33,448 nt of DNA from Cytophagales bacterium (GCA_022360875.1 JAKSBZ010000145.1:1-33448); one strand, 5' to 3'; counted from the stretch's first letter, positions 8,546 through 17,790 are shown. Notes: a model not told the origin generated them from the letters alone. Numbers and translations: made by a program.

Positions 8546-10111
8546 ATGAATAGAATATCCTATTATTATTTATTAGCCTTTTCAATCTTGATTGTTATTG
8601 TATGTGCATTTATTTATGCTTCTTTTCAAAAACTGGGAGCATGGGTGTATCCGGTTGACGACACGTACATCCACATGGCAATTGGCAAGACTTTGTCATC
8701 TGACTATGTATGGGGAATTACTGGCGAAGAGTACTCTTCAGCTTCATCGTCTGTGCTCTATTCTCTTATTCTTGGTATATTATTTTTTCTTTTTGGGAAG
8801 AATGACTACCTGCCAATATTAGTAAATCTGATCGCTTTTTCGGGGATATTGTATGCGGTGTATAAGATTTCTTTGAAAGAGCGGTTGGGAACTGGAGTAC
8901 AGGTCGTTCTTCTTCTGGGAATAATATGTATTTTACCTGGATACTCTTTGGTGCTAATTGGTATGGAGCATAGCATGCAGCTCCTCTTTAATTTGGCTTT
9001 TTTTTATGTTTCCTCTTTAGTATTGAGCCAGGAGAAACCCGCGCCGAGACTTTGGAAAATGCTGTATATATTGGGTGCATTGAGTGGATTGGTTCGGTAT
9101 GAGGGTTTGTTTATCGTATTTGTGGTTGGCTTGCTGCTTTTTTTCAGAAAGAAGTATATGCATGCAGTCATGCTGGGGGCAGCAAGTGTAGCCCCTCTGG
9201 TTCTGTTTGCTGCTTATTCTCTCTTTCATGATCTGTATCCTATTCCGAATTCTGTATTGATAAAATCCGATAAACCGAGCGGTGAGGGCAGGTGGTTACA
9301 CTTGTTTTTTAACTGGGCAACCAAGCTTCATCGGGAGCCTTTTATCTGGACTATGTTTATTGGTGCTGTTGGAATAATTTTGAAATCGTGGTTTGGAAAG
9401 CTTCGCCGTCTGGGACTGTTTGTGCTCGTGATTTTGCTCGTGTACATGATACATATGAATTTCGCCCGCTTCGGGATTCTGGGGAGGTACGAAGCGTATA
9501 TTATATTGGCGTTTTTTGTGGCAGTTGGAATTTTCTATCGAAGAGTTTTACAACAGACAAACTGGAGCATTGTGCGGTGGGGATTAGTGGTTTTGGTGGC
9601 AATTCCGTTTATGTTGCGAGCCTGGCAGGTAAGCCAGGACACCTGGATGGGCATTAAATCCATTCACGGGCAACAGTATCAGATGGCCCGCTTTGTGGAA
9701 AAGTATTACCCGAATGAGACAGTGGCAATAAACGACATAGGCACAACCAGTTATTTTACAAATGCCAAAGTTCTGGATTTGTACGGGTTGGCGAGCATGG
9801 AGGTTACACGAATGCGTGCTGCTGGAAAGTACAATAGAAACGCGTTGGACCAGTTAGTGAAAGATAAAAACGTTGCGCTTATTATGATTTATGATGAGTG
9901 GTTTAAGGATAAAATAAGTAAGGACTGGGTACTGATTTCGAAATGGAGGATCAAGGAAAATAATGTTTGTGCGTTTAATGAAGTGTCTATCTATGCGCCT
10001 TCAATTGGACAAGCAGCAAGGCTAAGAAAAAATTTGTCAGAGTTTCAAAATACTGTGCCAGCGGGGATAATGCAGGTTGAGTATAACGAGCCGGTGTTTG
10101 CGAACCATTAA
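8546..10111 (+). CDS. GT-C-like polytopic membrane glycosyltransferase
   Basis: This 521-residue protein has roughly ten or more hydrophobic spans, from the first at residues ~7-27. Just after the first span is YPVDDTYIHMAIGKTL; the Asp-Asp pair in the first outer loop is the typical catalytic feature of GT-C transferases such as ArnT and mannosyltransferases, which use polyprenyl-phosphate sugars. The C-terminal ~130 residues (from about 390) are soluble and contain a conserved-looking VAINDIGTTSYFTNAKVLDLYGLA segment, also typical of this class. It follows the small PID-CTERM-like protein and precedes the Wzy-like gene, so a role in adding or branching sugars on the exopolysaccharide outside the membrane is likely (inference). 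The sugar donor and acceptor cannot be read from the sequence. Confidence 0.8.
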   Translation: MNRISYYYLLAFSILIVIVCAFIYASFQKLGAWVYPVDDTYIHMAIGKTLSSDYVWGITGEEYSSASSSVLYSLILGILFFLFGKNDYLPILVNLIAFSGILYAVYKISLKERLGTGVQVVLLLGIICILPGYSLVLIGMEHSMQLLFNLAFFYVSSLVLSQEKPAPRLWKMLYILGALSGLVRYEGLFIVFVVGLLLFFRKKYMHAVMLGAASVAPLVLFAAYSLFHDLYPIPNSVLIKSDKPSGEGRWLHLFFNWATKLHREPFIWTMFIGAVGIILKSWFGKLRRLGLFVLVILLVYMIHMNFARFGILGRYEAYIILAFFVAVGIFYRRVLQQTNWSIVRWGLVVLVAIPFMLRAWQVSQDTWMGIKSIHGQQYQMARFVEKYYPNETVAINDIGTTSYFTNAKVLDLYGLASMEVTRMRAAGKYNRNALDQLVKDKNVALIMIYDEWFKDKISKDWVLISKWRIKENNVCAFNEVSIYAPSIGQAARLRKNLSEFQNTVPAGIMQVEYNEPVFANH

Positions 10112-10241
10112 GCAATTTTGTAGAGCTAGTCAAGAGTTTATCTAATATAAACGGCTGGTAATTAAATACTAAGGAAATAATTAATTAGCACGGAGTGCTT
10201 AATCATTGTATATGCGTAGTTTTTTTATGTCGGAGGGGACC

Positions 10242-11684
10242 ATGCAAGCCAATAATAAAGAGCGCTTGTTTCAAGGGGTATTGACTTTTCTTTTGTTAGT
10301 TATTGTTGCTGCCATTTTACTGAAAAAATGGATTGGCTTGACGCTTTTTGTTGCGCCTCTCCCGGTTATATTTTGCGTGCTGATAGCCCGGGACAAGCGA
10401 GTTACGATGCTTGTTCTGTTCTTGATAGATACATTTATGCCTGCGCTTATTAGAATAGCGCCCTTTCGATTGCACTGGGGAATTTACGCTGAACTAATAA
10501 TTTTTATATCGTTTATTATTTATTTATTGGGGTCTGGAGTGAACCTGAGAGCTGGGATTACTAAAAATTCAGTCACCCAGTCTGTTCTAATATGGTTTTT
10601 GTTTAATGCAGCCCAAATAGCGAATCCCAATGTTATTACGCCTATGAGCTATATAGCATTTATGAGATTTTCGCTTTCTTTTTTCCTGGTTTATTTTGTG
10701 TTTCAGTCAGTGTTTCAAAAAATCGAAAACATCAGGGCAGTGCTCAGCTTTTTTGTGCTCTGTATGTTTGTTTGTGCCTTGTATGCTCTGAAACAGGAAT
10801 ATTTCGGATTGTCTGCTTCAGAGGTTGACTGGTTAAACTCCAGTGACAAACTGAAAGGCTTGATGATTACATGGGGAAAAATCCGAAAATTCTCCTTTAT
10901 GGCCAGCCCTGTTGCTTTGGGCCTAAGTCTGGCGCTGGCAATTATCGTATTGTTGGTGAAAATACTGAAGGAAAAAAAGGGAGTCGGTTATAAGTTGTAT
11001 TATGCGGTGCAGGCGGTGGTTATGTTGATAGCTATGGGGCATACGTCGACAAGGACCGCTTATGTGCTTATTCCTGTGGGCGTCATATTTTATTTCTTAC
11101 TGGACTTCTCATACAAGAATACGCTGATTTTGTTATTCATGGGAATATTTGCTCTTGGAGCGGTAGCTTATGGAGTCTCTTCTGGCAATCGGACATTGTA
11201 CATTGTATCCTCGGCTTTTAATTCAAATGATCCCTCCTTGCAGCTCAGGTTCGAAAATCAGCGAATTCTAAAATCGATTATTGCGGCTAAGCCTATTGGC
11301 AGCGGGCTTGGATCCTGCGGCGCTATAGCTCACAAGTATACACCGATGACTTTTTTAGCGAATTTTCCTCCCGACAGTGAGTTTGTGCGTGCAGTTATTG
11401 ACGTCGGCTGGATAGGGCTTATAGTTTATTTCTATTTTCTGTTCAATGTGCTTCGAGTAGGGATCGTTGAATATTTTAAATGCAGGAATGATGAGTATAA
11501 GATGTATTTTTCGATAATTATCACCCTTTTTTTTATGCTGGTTTTGGCTTGCTATCCGCAGGAGATTTTTGGAGCAAGGCCTATTCCGTTTGTGTTTGCT
11601 TTGCTCTATACAGCTGTATCCCAGTTTAAATATTTAAATCGGAAAACTGAAGAAGAGCTGGCAGCCATCGAAAAAAATGTGTAG
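10242..11684 (+). CDS. Wzy / O-antigen-ligase-like polysaccharide polymerase
   Basis: This polytopic protein of about 480 residues has some ten to twelve membrane spans. A large loop in the C-terminal half (starting around the segment SSAFNSNDPSLQLRFENQR) lies before the last spans, as in O-antigen ligase/Wzy (PF04932-type) proteins; it contains RFENQR and GSGLGSCG, in which the Arg and Gly-rich residues are typical of the family's periplasmic loop. The predicted role is joining of lipid-linked repeat units in the periplasm. I chose ATG 10242 because GGAGGGG stands about five bases before it and the first membrane span follows soon after; in-frame ATGs at 10212 and 10227 and a TTG at 10206 are possible longer starts. 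Polymerase versus ligase cannot be separated by sequence alone, but Wzx and Wzz in the same locus favour polymerase. Confidence 0.82.
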   Translation: MQANNKERLFQGVLTFLLLVIVAAILLKKWIGLTLFVAPLPVIFCVLIARDKRVTMLVLFLIDTFMPALIRIAPFRLHWGIYAELIIFISFIIYLLGSGVNLRAGITKNSVTQSVLIWFLFNAAQIANPNVITPMSYIAFMRFSLSFFLVYFVFQSVFQKIENIRAVLSFFVLCMFVCALYALKQEYFGLSASEVDWLNSSDKLKGLMITWGKIRKFSFMASPVALGLSLALAIIVLLVKILKEKKGVGYKLYYAVQAVVMLIAMGHTSTRTAYVLIPVGVIFYFLLDFSYKNTLILLFMGIFALGAVAYGVSSGNRTLYIVSSAFNSNDPSLQLRFENQRILKSIIAAKPIGSGLGSCGAIAHKYTPMTFLANFPPDSEFVRAVIDVGWIGLIVYFYFLFNVLRVGIVEYFKCRNDEYKMYFSIIITLFFMLVLACYPQEIFGARPIPFVFALLYTAVSQFKYLNRKTEEELAAIEKNV

Positions 11685-11940
11685 GCAGCCAATTCTTTGA
11701 AAACCGGAAATTCTGGAAACAAGTATTGCCGGAGTTCTCATTGTAGCCTGTTTGTTCAAATAATCCATTTTTGTGCAACTCTGTGGCAGATAAGCACATT
11801 TGAATACATCAAAAAATTCTATATCAGAAGAAAGTTGGTTTATAGTAAGAACCATCCCTCCTTGGTTGACACTAACATATTACAAAAGCTTGGGCAAGCT
11901 GATAGAATTTAGCAATTACTTATTAAGATTTATATTCATT

Positions 11941-12318
11941 TTGAAGAAGACAATTCTTGTTGGACAGAGTGACCAAACAATTCTGGATATATTAAAAAAT
12001 AATTTAACTCCCCAATTCGACGTCGTGTTGATGACCGACGGTATAGAAGTGTTTAATTGGCTTTATAGCCATAAAAAGGTGGATGCGCTTGTGCTGGACG
12101 TATTTTTACCAAAACTCAACGGTATTGAAATAGTAGAGCAGTTAAAAAGAAGTGCATTGTTTGCTGGGCTGCCTGTGGTGGTTCTGACGGACGCAGACAG
12201 CCAGTTAGTTCGTGAAAAGTGTTTGGAATCAGGTGCAGCAGCTTATATTACAAAGCCCTTTGACCCAGTTGGTTTTAAGGAGTTGCTGCAATCAATTCTA
12301 GTTCCTCAGCGTGTATAA
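11941..12318 (+). CDS. stand-alone receiver-domain protein (atypical response regulator)
   Basis: This is a single receiver domain of about 125 residues with no output domain. Counting from TTG 11941, the phosphoacceptor is Asp53 (LVLDVFLPKLNG), with Thr83 (VVLTDAD) and Lys105 (YITKPF), all conserved. The acidic pair that normally follows the first strand reads Gln9-Ser10, with one Asp at position 11, so metal binding may be weak. I chose TTG 11941 because the domain begins at KKTILV there; an ATG at 11800 in the same frame would add 47 residues without resemblance to anything I know. It is followed 10 bases later (or overlapped, if GTG 12311 is used) by the sugar transferase gene, whose N-terminus looks like a second, degenerate receiver. 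This suggests control of the transferase by protein contact or phosphorylation (inference). No sensor kinase is in the window. Confidence 0.82.
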   Translation: MKKTILVGQSDQTILDILKNNLTPQFDVVLMTDGIEVFNWLYSHKKVDALVLDVFLPKLNGIEIVEQLKRSALFAGLPVVVLTDADSQLVREKCLESGAAAYITKPFDPVGFKELLQSILVPQRV

Positions 12319-12328
12319 TAGAAATGAT

Positions 12329-13447
12329 ATGACAGATTTTACTTCAGTTGAAGAGAAGAAACTATTGCCTAATCTTTCCAATGAAGACGTTATTGTTTTT
12401 AGCGATGGTGTGTCGAGGTTGGAAAAAGAGTTGACCCTGAAAGAACTAAAGGTTTGGAGTGTGTCAGACCCTAAGTTTATTATTGAAAAGATTTATCAGA
12501 ATTCGCTTGACAGCAGAGTGTCGGCTGAGCATGTGTTTATTTTTGAGGCTCCTTGTCAATCAGAATCGTGCTTTAATTTTATTAGGGCACTTAGAAGAAA
12601 TCCATTGTTTGACAAAAGTATATTTTTTGCGATGGTGGAAAAGGACCAGTTGGACAAGGTTGATAGATCGTTGTTTGATGATGTGTTTTATTATGACATT
12701 GAAGCGGATGGATTGGAAAAGGCGATAAAGTTTCATCGGGAGATCAAGCGCAGTATCTGTGCTGAAGCCTCTTTTTTGAAGATTGAAAGAAGTGCTGGAA
12801 AAGAAAACAAGATTGGAAAAAGAAGCTACTCTGTCGCTAAGCGTGTTTTGGATATTGCCTTTTCATTGACAGCATTGATCCTATTATCTCCTCTTTTCTT
12901 GTTGCTTATGGTTTTGATTCCTTTGGAATCTCCCGGCCCTGTGTTTTACGTTTCCAAACGTGCAGGAAAAGGATACCGGGTTTTTAACTTTTTCAAGTTT
13001 CGCTCAATGTATGTTGATGCTGACCAGCGGTTGAGCGAACTGATGAAAGAAAAAAATTTGTATGGGGAAAACGGGGGCAATACGGCTTTCATTAAGCTTA
13101 AAGATGATCCAAGAATTACTTCGATTGGAAAATTCATTAGAGGGACATCCATTGATGAGATACCTCAGTTTTTCAATGTGCTGAAAGGCGATATGTCGTT
13201 GGTGGGAAACCGTCCTTTGCCTTTGTACGAGGCAAAAAAGCTGACAGTTCGTGGATATTCGGAGAGGTATATTGCTCCAGCTGGAATAACGGGTTTGTGG
13301 CAGATAAGCAAGAGCAAGAAAGCAGATATGAGCCAGGAGGAAAGGATTGCTCTGGACAATGAGTATGCAAGAACACGCAATTTCTGGTTGGATTTGCAGA
13401 TAATGTACAAGACGCCGATGAATATGTTTCAAAATGAGCCGGTTTGA
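12329..13447 (+). CDS. polyprenyl-phosphate sugar phosphotransferase (monotopic PGT) with pseudo-receiver N-terminus
   Basis: The C-terminal ~200 residues are a bacterial sugar transferase (WcaJ/WbaP/PglC superfamily) that moves a sugar phosphate from a nucleotide sugar to undecaprenyl phosphate and so starts the repeat unit. Family marks are the hydrophobic re-entrant hairpin (ALILLSPLFLLLMVLIPLES), SPGPVFY, FFKFRSM, DPRITSIGKFIRGTSIDEIPQ with the catalytic Asp-Glu, GDMSLVGNRPLP, and APAGITGLWQIS. The N-terminal ~140 residues do not form the usual four-span membrane region. They resemble a receiver domain in pattern, but the phosphoacceptor position is Glu (VFIFEAP), and the Thr and Lys positions are also replaced, so it is at best a pseudo-receiver (inference from pattern, not a search). 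ATG 12329 is preferred; GTG 12311 would overlap the upstream receiver gene by eight bases. Confidence 0.88.
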   Translation: MTDFTSVEEKKLLPNLSNEDVIVFSDGVSRLEKELTLKELKVWSVSDPKFIIEKIYQNSLDSRVSAEHVFIFEAPCQSESCFNFIRALRRNPLFDKSIFFAMVEKDQLDKVDRSLFDDVFYYDIEADGLEKAIKFHREIKRSICAEASFLKIERSAGKENKIGKRSYSVAKRVLDIAFSLTALILLSPLFLLLMVLIPLESPGPVFYVSKRAGKGYRVFNFFKFRSMYVDADQRLSELMKEKNLYGENGGNTAFIKLKDDPRITSIGKFIRGTSIDEIPQFFNVLKGDMSLVGNRPLPLYEAKKLTVRGYSERYIAPAGITGLWQISKSKKADMSQEERIALDNEYARTRNFWLDLQIMYKTPMNMFQNEPV

Positions 13448-13460
13448 TCCGGCATTTCTG
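13438..13460 (+). terminator. possible weak terminator at the 3' end of the sugar transferase gene
   Basis: A 5-bp GC stem (GCCGG, 6-base loop, CCGGC) spans the stop codon and is followed by ATTTCTGTTT. The stem is short and the T run is interrupted, so it may only attenuate. The next gene starts 38 bases after the stop. Confidence 0.25.
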
Positions 13461-13485
13461 TTTAATTATAAAGGTGTTTATTTAG

Positions 13486-14682
13486 ATGGCGATAATAATG
13501 CTTTTGTTGTGGACTAGCGGGGCGTTGCTGGTGGTTTTTTTGATTTTCCCTGTATTGGCGAGACTGTTTAGCTTGTTGACTAAACCGGGTGTGAGAGGTG
13601 AGAGCGAAAAGAAGAAGCTTTATTTTGCATGTGTTATTACCGCGTACAAAGACCTGGAAATAACTCATGATCTGGTTGAATCGTTGCTTCGGCAAGACTA
13701 TGATGCCTTTCAGGTTTATTTGGTAGCTGACCGTTGTGAAAGAAAAGTTTTGCCTTTCATTGAGGAAGATCCGCGCGTGAAAGTAATTTTCCCGGAACGT
13801 CCTTTGGACAGTAAGGTAAGGTCAATGCAGCATGCCTTTCGTTTTTTAGACTCTGAAGTCAATCAGGTGGTTGTTTTCGACCCCGACAACCTGGTCGCAA
13901 GCGATTTTTTATCAGAATTAAATAAAAAGCATCAACAGGGTTATGAAGTGGTTCAGGCCAAGCGGATAGCTCGGAATTTGGGCACATCAACAGCTGTAAT
14001 GGATGCAATGGCTGAGTATTATAGAAATTATATTGACCGGATAGTTCCCTTCAGGTTAGGATTTTCCTGCAGTATTGCAGGTTCGGGTATGTCAATTCCG
14101 AGAGGCACTTTCTCTGGGTTTCTTGAGTCGAGAAAAATCAGGGAGAAAAGCCAGGGGGTTATTTTGGGAGAAGACAAAATGCTTCAGATTTATTTGATTA
14201 GGCGGGGGTATTTTATTGCTTTTGCTGAAAATTTGCTGGTTCAGGACGGAAAACTTGTGAATGGCAGTCAGGTGGAAAAGCAGCGTGCTAGGTGGCTTAC
14301 CGCTTATTTTGAGAGTATAGGGGATCATCTGAGACTTTTTTTCGAGGGAATAATAGATCGTAAAGTTTCTAAGGTGTTTTTTGCGTTTCAGAACATAGTG
14401 CCTCCTGTATCTATATTGCTGAGCTGGTCTGCGGTTCTGATTGTACTCGGGCTTTTTTTAGATAATCGTTTGTCTTTATTGCTTTTTGTTTCATTAGTGT
14501 TGTTTGTGGCAAATATCTACTCGGTTCTGATGTTGCAGTTCACAGGCGCAGGACAGAAGCGGGCGATTCTCAGATTGCCAGTGTTTGTATTTAGGCATTT
14601 TTTATCTGTTCGGCATATGCCGAAGACAAGGAAAAGCTTTTTGGTAACTAAGCACTTGTTTCATAACAAAGAAGCAAAATAA
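13486..14682 (+). CDS. family 2 glycosyltransferase, membrane-anchored
   Basis: This 398-residue protein has an N-terminal membrane span (~3-31), a GT2 catalytic domain and C-terminal spans (~305-350). Catalytic marks are Asp82 (LVADR), the DxD-type motif at 132-134 (FDPDN), Glu229-Asp230 (LGEDK) and Q266-xx-RW270 (QRARW). The QxxRW motif and flanking membrane spans link it to the processive, cellulose-synthase-like branch of GT2, although non-processive members also carry it. It would add sugars at the inner membrane, probably to the lipid-linked unit started by the upstream transferase, which lies 38 bases before it. ATG 13486 is the first plausible start. The family is secure; linkage and sugar are unknown. 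Confidence 0.88.
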   Translation: MAIIMLLLWTSGALLVVFLIFPVLARLFSLLTKPGVRGESEKKKLYFACVITAYKDLEITHDLVESLLRQDYDAFQVYLVADRCERKVLPFIEEDPRVKVIFPERPLDSKVRSMQHAFRFLDSEVNQVVVFDPDNLVASDFLSELNKKHQQGYEVVQAKRIARNLGTSTAVMDAMAEYYRNYIDRIVPFRLGFSCSIAGSGMSIPRGTFSGFLESRKIREKSQGVILGEDKMLQIYLIRRGYFIAFAENLLVQDGKLVNGSQVEKQRARWLTAYFESIGDHLRLFFEGIIDRKVSKVFFAFQNIVPPVSILLSWSAVLIVLGLFLDNRLSLLLFVSLVLFVANIYSVLMLQFTGAGQKRAILRLPVFVFRHFLSVRHMPKTRKSFLVTKHLFHNKEAK

Positions 14683-14700
14683 TATTTACGTGCTGCCAGT

Positions 14701-14778
14701 AATTTAACTTATGTTGTTGCTTAGCTAAATCGCAGATTATGAGATAAAACTGAAAATAATAATAAGTACGTAGTACTT
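14701..14778 (+). repeat. intergenic repeat element, copy B
   Basis: This is the second copy of the element at 7972-8048, with 49 of 57 core positions identical. The palindrome here is CTTAGCTAAA, one base off perfect. It fills most of the 141-base gap between the GT2 gene and the acyltransferase gene, ending about 45 bases before that start codon. Both copies are in the same orientation, upstream of genes of the same locus. Confidence 0.75.
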
Positions 14779-14823
14779 GCTGCGGAATATAATATTGTAA
14801 AAAAGTAGAGAGAAGTTGAGGAT

Positions 14824-15540
14824 ATGCTGGGGAGAATGCTTTTAAAAATTAAGTGCGAAAGTGAAAAATTTCAAATGTTGCTCAAGACTGCATTGGTAGA
14901 GAGATATAATAGACAAAGGAAAGAACGGCAAATGTCATGGGCCGGCTTTTTGTTTTTATTTTTGTTTAAGTCTTCTGTAGGAGCTTTCAGATGGATGCTT
15001 TCGTTTTGGTACTTGCGAAAGGCAAATAAGCTTGGTAAACTTATTTCTACGAATGGCAGACCTTTGGTTAAAAACAAGGGTTACCTGGAGCTTGGAGATC
15101 AGGTTAAGATATGGTCGGCGGTGAACAGAGCAAAAATTTTTGTGGAAGAGGATGCGGTATTAAAAATCGGACCAGAATCTCGCATAAATGGAGCACACCT
15201 TTCAGCTTCAACTTTGATCGAAATTGGAGTGAATGTGCGTATTGCCCCTTATGTTGTAGTAATGGATGACGATTATCATTCTATAGAAGATCGCTATAAG
15301 TCGGGCAAGACAAAACCGATAATAATTAAGGATAATGTATGGCTTGGGCTTAGGTCGATAGTTCTGAAAGGAGTAACCATCGGGGAAGGATCGGTTGTGG
15401 CGGCTGGTTCTGTTGTTACCAAAGACGTGCCTCCTTATACCATGGTTGGTGGAGTTCCTGCCAAAGTTATTAAAAGTATTCCGCGGAGAGAAAAGCAGTC
15501 TGACGGGTGCTCTGTTGCTTATGAGGGAACAATTGAATGA
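14824..15540 (+). CDS. hexapeptide-repeat (left-handed beta-helix) acyltransferase
   Basis: This 238-residue protein has a C-terminal left-handed beta-helix of the LacA/WcaF/NodL type from about residue 85. The hexapeptide pattern is visible in [20 protein letters not shown] and [20 protein letters not shown], and the typical end [10 protein letters not shown] follows. The loop with [12 protein letters not shown] carries the catalytic histidine of this family (aligned with His of xenobiotic and sugar O-acetyltransferases). It probably transfers acetyl or another acyl group from a CoA donor to a sugar of the polymer. The N-terminal ~80 residues are basic with one hydrophobic stretch (residues ~38-60), which may hold it at the membrane. 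The start could also be the ATG at 14836. The gene opens the second half of the locus, directly after repeat copy B. Confidence 0.87.
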   Translation: MLGRMLLKIKCESEKFQMLLKTALVERYNRQRKERQMSWAGFLFLFLFKSSVGAFRWMLSFWYLRKANKLGKLISTNGRPLVKNKGYLELGDQVKIWSAVNRAKIFVEEDAVLKIGPESRINGAHLSASTLIEIGVNVRIAPYVVVMDDDYHSIEDRYKSGKTKPIIIKDNVWLGLRSIVLKGVTIGEGSVVAAGSVVTKDVPPYTMVGGVPAKVIKSIPRREKQSDGCSVAYEGTIE

Positions 15541-15597
15541 ATTTAGGTATAAATTTCTGAATGAAGTGAATACCCTTTAGAAGCAACAATTTTACCT

Positions 15598-17778
15598 ATG
15601 GAGTTAGTACATTTTTTTAGGGCCATTTGGTACCGAAGATGGCTGTTGGTTATAGTTCCTACATCACTGGCAATTTTGGTTTTCTTTCTTACAGCTAATC
15701 TTAAGAAAGATTACCGTTCTACAGCTCGTCTGTCGGCGGGATTTACTCAGAAGAATCAGGTCTCGGTAGAGGATGAAAAAATCGGGCGATATGAAGTAGA
15801 GATTAAGTTTTCGAACTTAATTGAGAAAATGTATTCGCCCAATGTGATGGATCTTTTGACATACAGTCTTGTTATTCATGATCTGGAAAGTTCCGTGCCG
15901 TTCAGGACAACCGAAGATAACAACAGTGAGCTGTTGCTGAGTGAAGAGGATCGGCTGCGGATTATTGGGTACGCTAAAGACAGGCTGAAGTCGGAGAACA
16001 TGGGGGAAATTGTCTATGAAACGTACCGCGATGATCCGGTATTTAAGGCATTGGTTGAAGCGCTTGGATATAATCACAAGCAATTAATCAGAAATGGTTT
16101 CTATTTGCACCGAATTGATTTTTCCGATTATATCAATGTTGCAGCTACCACAGAAAATCCTAAGCTGTCTACTTTTATTGTTAATGAGTTCTGCAACTTA
16201 TTTATTGAATATAATAATCAACTCAAAGCCAGGCAGTCCAATGAGTCAATTAAATCATTGGAGAGACTTTTGGCTTCTCAGCAGCGGGAACTTCAGGAAT
16301 TGACTAAAGTGCTGCAAGACAGCTTGTCCAAAACAAGCGGTTTTCGGAGTACGCCGATGGAATCAGAGATTAGTTCGCAGCAATTAGTGAATTTGCAGGC
16401 TGAATACAACAAGTTGAGCTTAGAAAACAAGCGTTTAACGCTTGAGCTTGAACGGGTGAACAAGAAGCTTCTTCGAAAAGACAGGAAAAATGCTAATGTA
16501 GCTGCCCGATCCCGAAACGAATATTATAATAAAAAATATCTTGAATACAGAAAGAAATATCAGGATTCCAATTTTAAGAATAAAATGGCTGAGGATTCGG
16601 CCAACTATTATTTAAGTCTGTTGGCTGAGGTGCAGACTGACGTGGAGCACTTGAATTCTGAAATTACTTTGCAGGAATACAAGGACCTTACAGAGGAAAG
16701 AGATAGAATAAAGGTAAACCTTGAGATAAATACAACGGCGTACAGGCAAAAAGGCAGAGAGATAGCTCAGCTGAGGAATTTGATGAAGGAAAATGAAATG
16801 CATGAAGGCACTTTCAGCGAGTTGGAGACCAGAAAAAAGAGTGCTCAGGATGACTATGACCGCACAAATGACCGTCTTAGAAAGGAATTGAGCAAGTCCC
16901 GAATTCTGGGGAGTTCGCTAAAGCTGGATTTGTTTGGATATCCTCCGGATAAGCCGGAGCCGTCCAAGCGACTTCTTTTTGTGATGGCGTCGTTTTTCGG
17001 CGGTTTTGTTATGCTGGTGGGTCTTATTGTACTTTTTGAGCTTTTGGATTTTTCTTTGAAAACTTCCAGTATTTTTCAGGCGAGGACAAACCTGAAATTG
17101 CTGGGTACTTTTATTTTTCTTGATAATCTTAAAGGACTTGGAAAAAGAGTTTTAGGCGTGCCACAGAAGGGTAAAGTAATGCATTTGGACAAGTTCAAGG
17201 AACTGGTTAGAAAAACGCGGTTTTCGATTGAGAATGAGGGTAAAAAATTAGTCCTTTTTACAAGTTGCAAGCCTGGAGTTGGAAAAAGTTTTATTATTCG
17301 TGCGTTGGCAGACGCTTTTGTAATGAAGAAAAAAAGGGTCTTGATAATTGATTTTAATTTGAAAAACAATTCACTCACTGAGTTTTTCAAACCTGATAAA
17401 TTTATAGCATCGAAAGTGTTGCCCAATAGAAAACTTGTGGATTTTATAACTAAGACCCACATCCGGGGCGTGGATTTTATTGGCATTGAGAAATCTGAGA
17501 TGGGACTGGCCGAACTAATGGGCGAGGATTTTCTGAAGTCCGGTTTTGAGCAATTGAGGAATATGTATGATTATGTTTTTGTAGAGTCGGCGAACCTGAA
17601 TGATTTTTCGGATTCAATGGATTTGGAAAGCTGTGTGGATTCAGTTATCAGTATTTTTTCAGCTCAGGAAACTCTCAAGTTTATTGACGAGCAGTCGATT
17701 CTTTTCTTGGAGACGCTTCAGGACAAATACTTGGGTTCGATTTTGAATCGGGTGGAATTTAGATATGTAAACGATTAA
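15598..17778 (+). CDS. Wzz-type chain-length determinant fused to a BY-kinase-like ATPase domain
   Basis: This 726-residue protein has a Wzz domain with spans at ~15-33 and ~463-483. A long, mostly periplasmic helical region (about 205-440, strongly coiled-coil in character) lies between, and a proline-rich motif (PPDKPEPSKR) precedes the second span. The cytoplasmic part (~520-726) is a MinD/BY-kinase-type P-loop domain: Walker A CKPGVGKS with Lys563-Ser564 and Walker A' VLIIDFNLK with Asp585. At the Walker B position the residue is Glu663 (YVFVESANL) rather than Asp, and the C-terminus (ending RVEFRYVND) lacks the usual tyrosine cluster. It therefore probably controls chain length and export, while autokinase activity is doubtful. 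It sits 12 bases before the TolC-like gene, its likely export partner. Confidence 0.87.
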   Translation: MELVHFFRAIWYRRWLLVIVPTSLAILVFFLTANLKKDYRSTARLSAGFTQKNQVSVEDEKIGRYEVEIKFSNLIEKMYSPNVMDLLTYSLVIHDLESSVPFRTTEDNNSELLLSEEDRLRIIGYAKDRLKSENMGEIVYETYRDDPVFKALVEALGYNHKQLIRNGFYLHRIDFSDYINVAATTENPKLSTFIVNEFCNLFIEYNNQLKARQSNESIKSLERLLASQQRELQELTKVLQDSLSKTSGFRSTPMESEISSQQLVNLQAEYNKLSLENKRLTLELERVNKKLLRKDRKNANVAARSRNEYYNKKYLEYRKKYQDSNFKNKMAEDSANYYLSLLAEVQTDVEHLNSEITLQEYKDLTEERDRIKVNLEINTTAYRQKGREIAQLRNLMKENEMHEGTFSELETRKKSAQDDYDRTNDRLRKELSKSRILGSSLKLDLFGYPPDKPEPSKRLLFVMASFFGGFVMLVGLIVLFELLDFSLKTSSIFQARTNLKLLGTFIFLDNLKGLGKRVLGVPQKGKVMHLDKFKELVRKTRFSIENEGKKLVLFTSCKPGVGKSFIIRALADAFVMKKKRVLIIDFNLKNNSLTEFFKPDKFIASKVLPNRKLVDFITKTHIRGVDFIGIEKSEMGLAELMGEDFLKSGFEQLRNMYDYVFVESANLNDFSDSMDLESCVDSVISIFSAQETLKFIDEQSILFLETLQDKYLGSILNRVEFRYVND

Positions 17779-17790
17779 ACAATAGCAACC

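Noticed and set aside
11800..11940. N-terminal extension of the receiver protein from ATG 11800
   Set aside because: The 47 added residues do not resemble a domain, and receiver domains begin at KKTILV; TTG 11941 fits better, though the longer form is not excluded.
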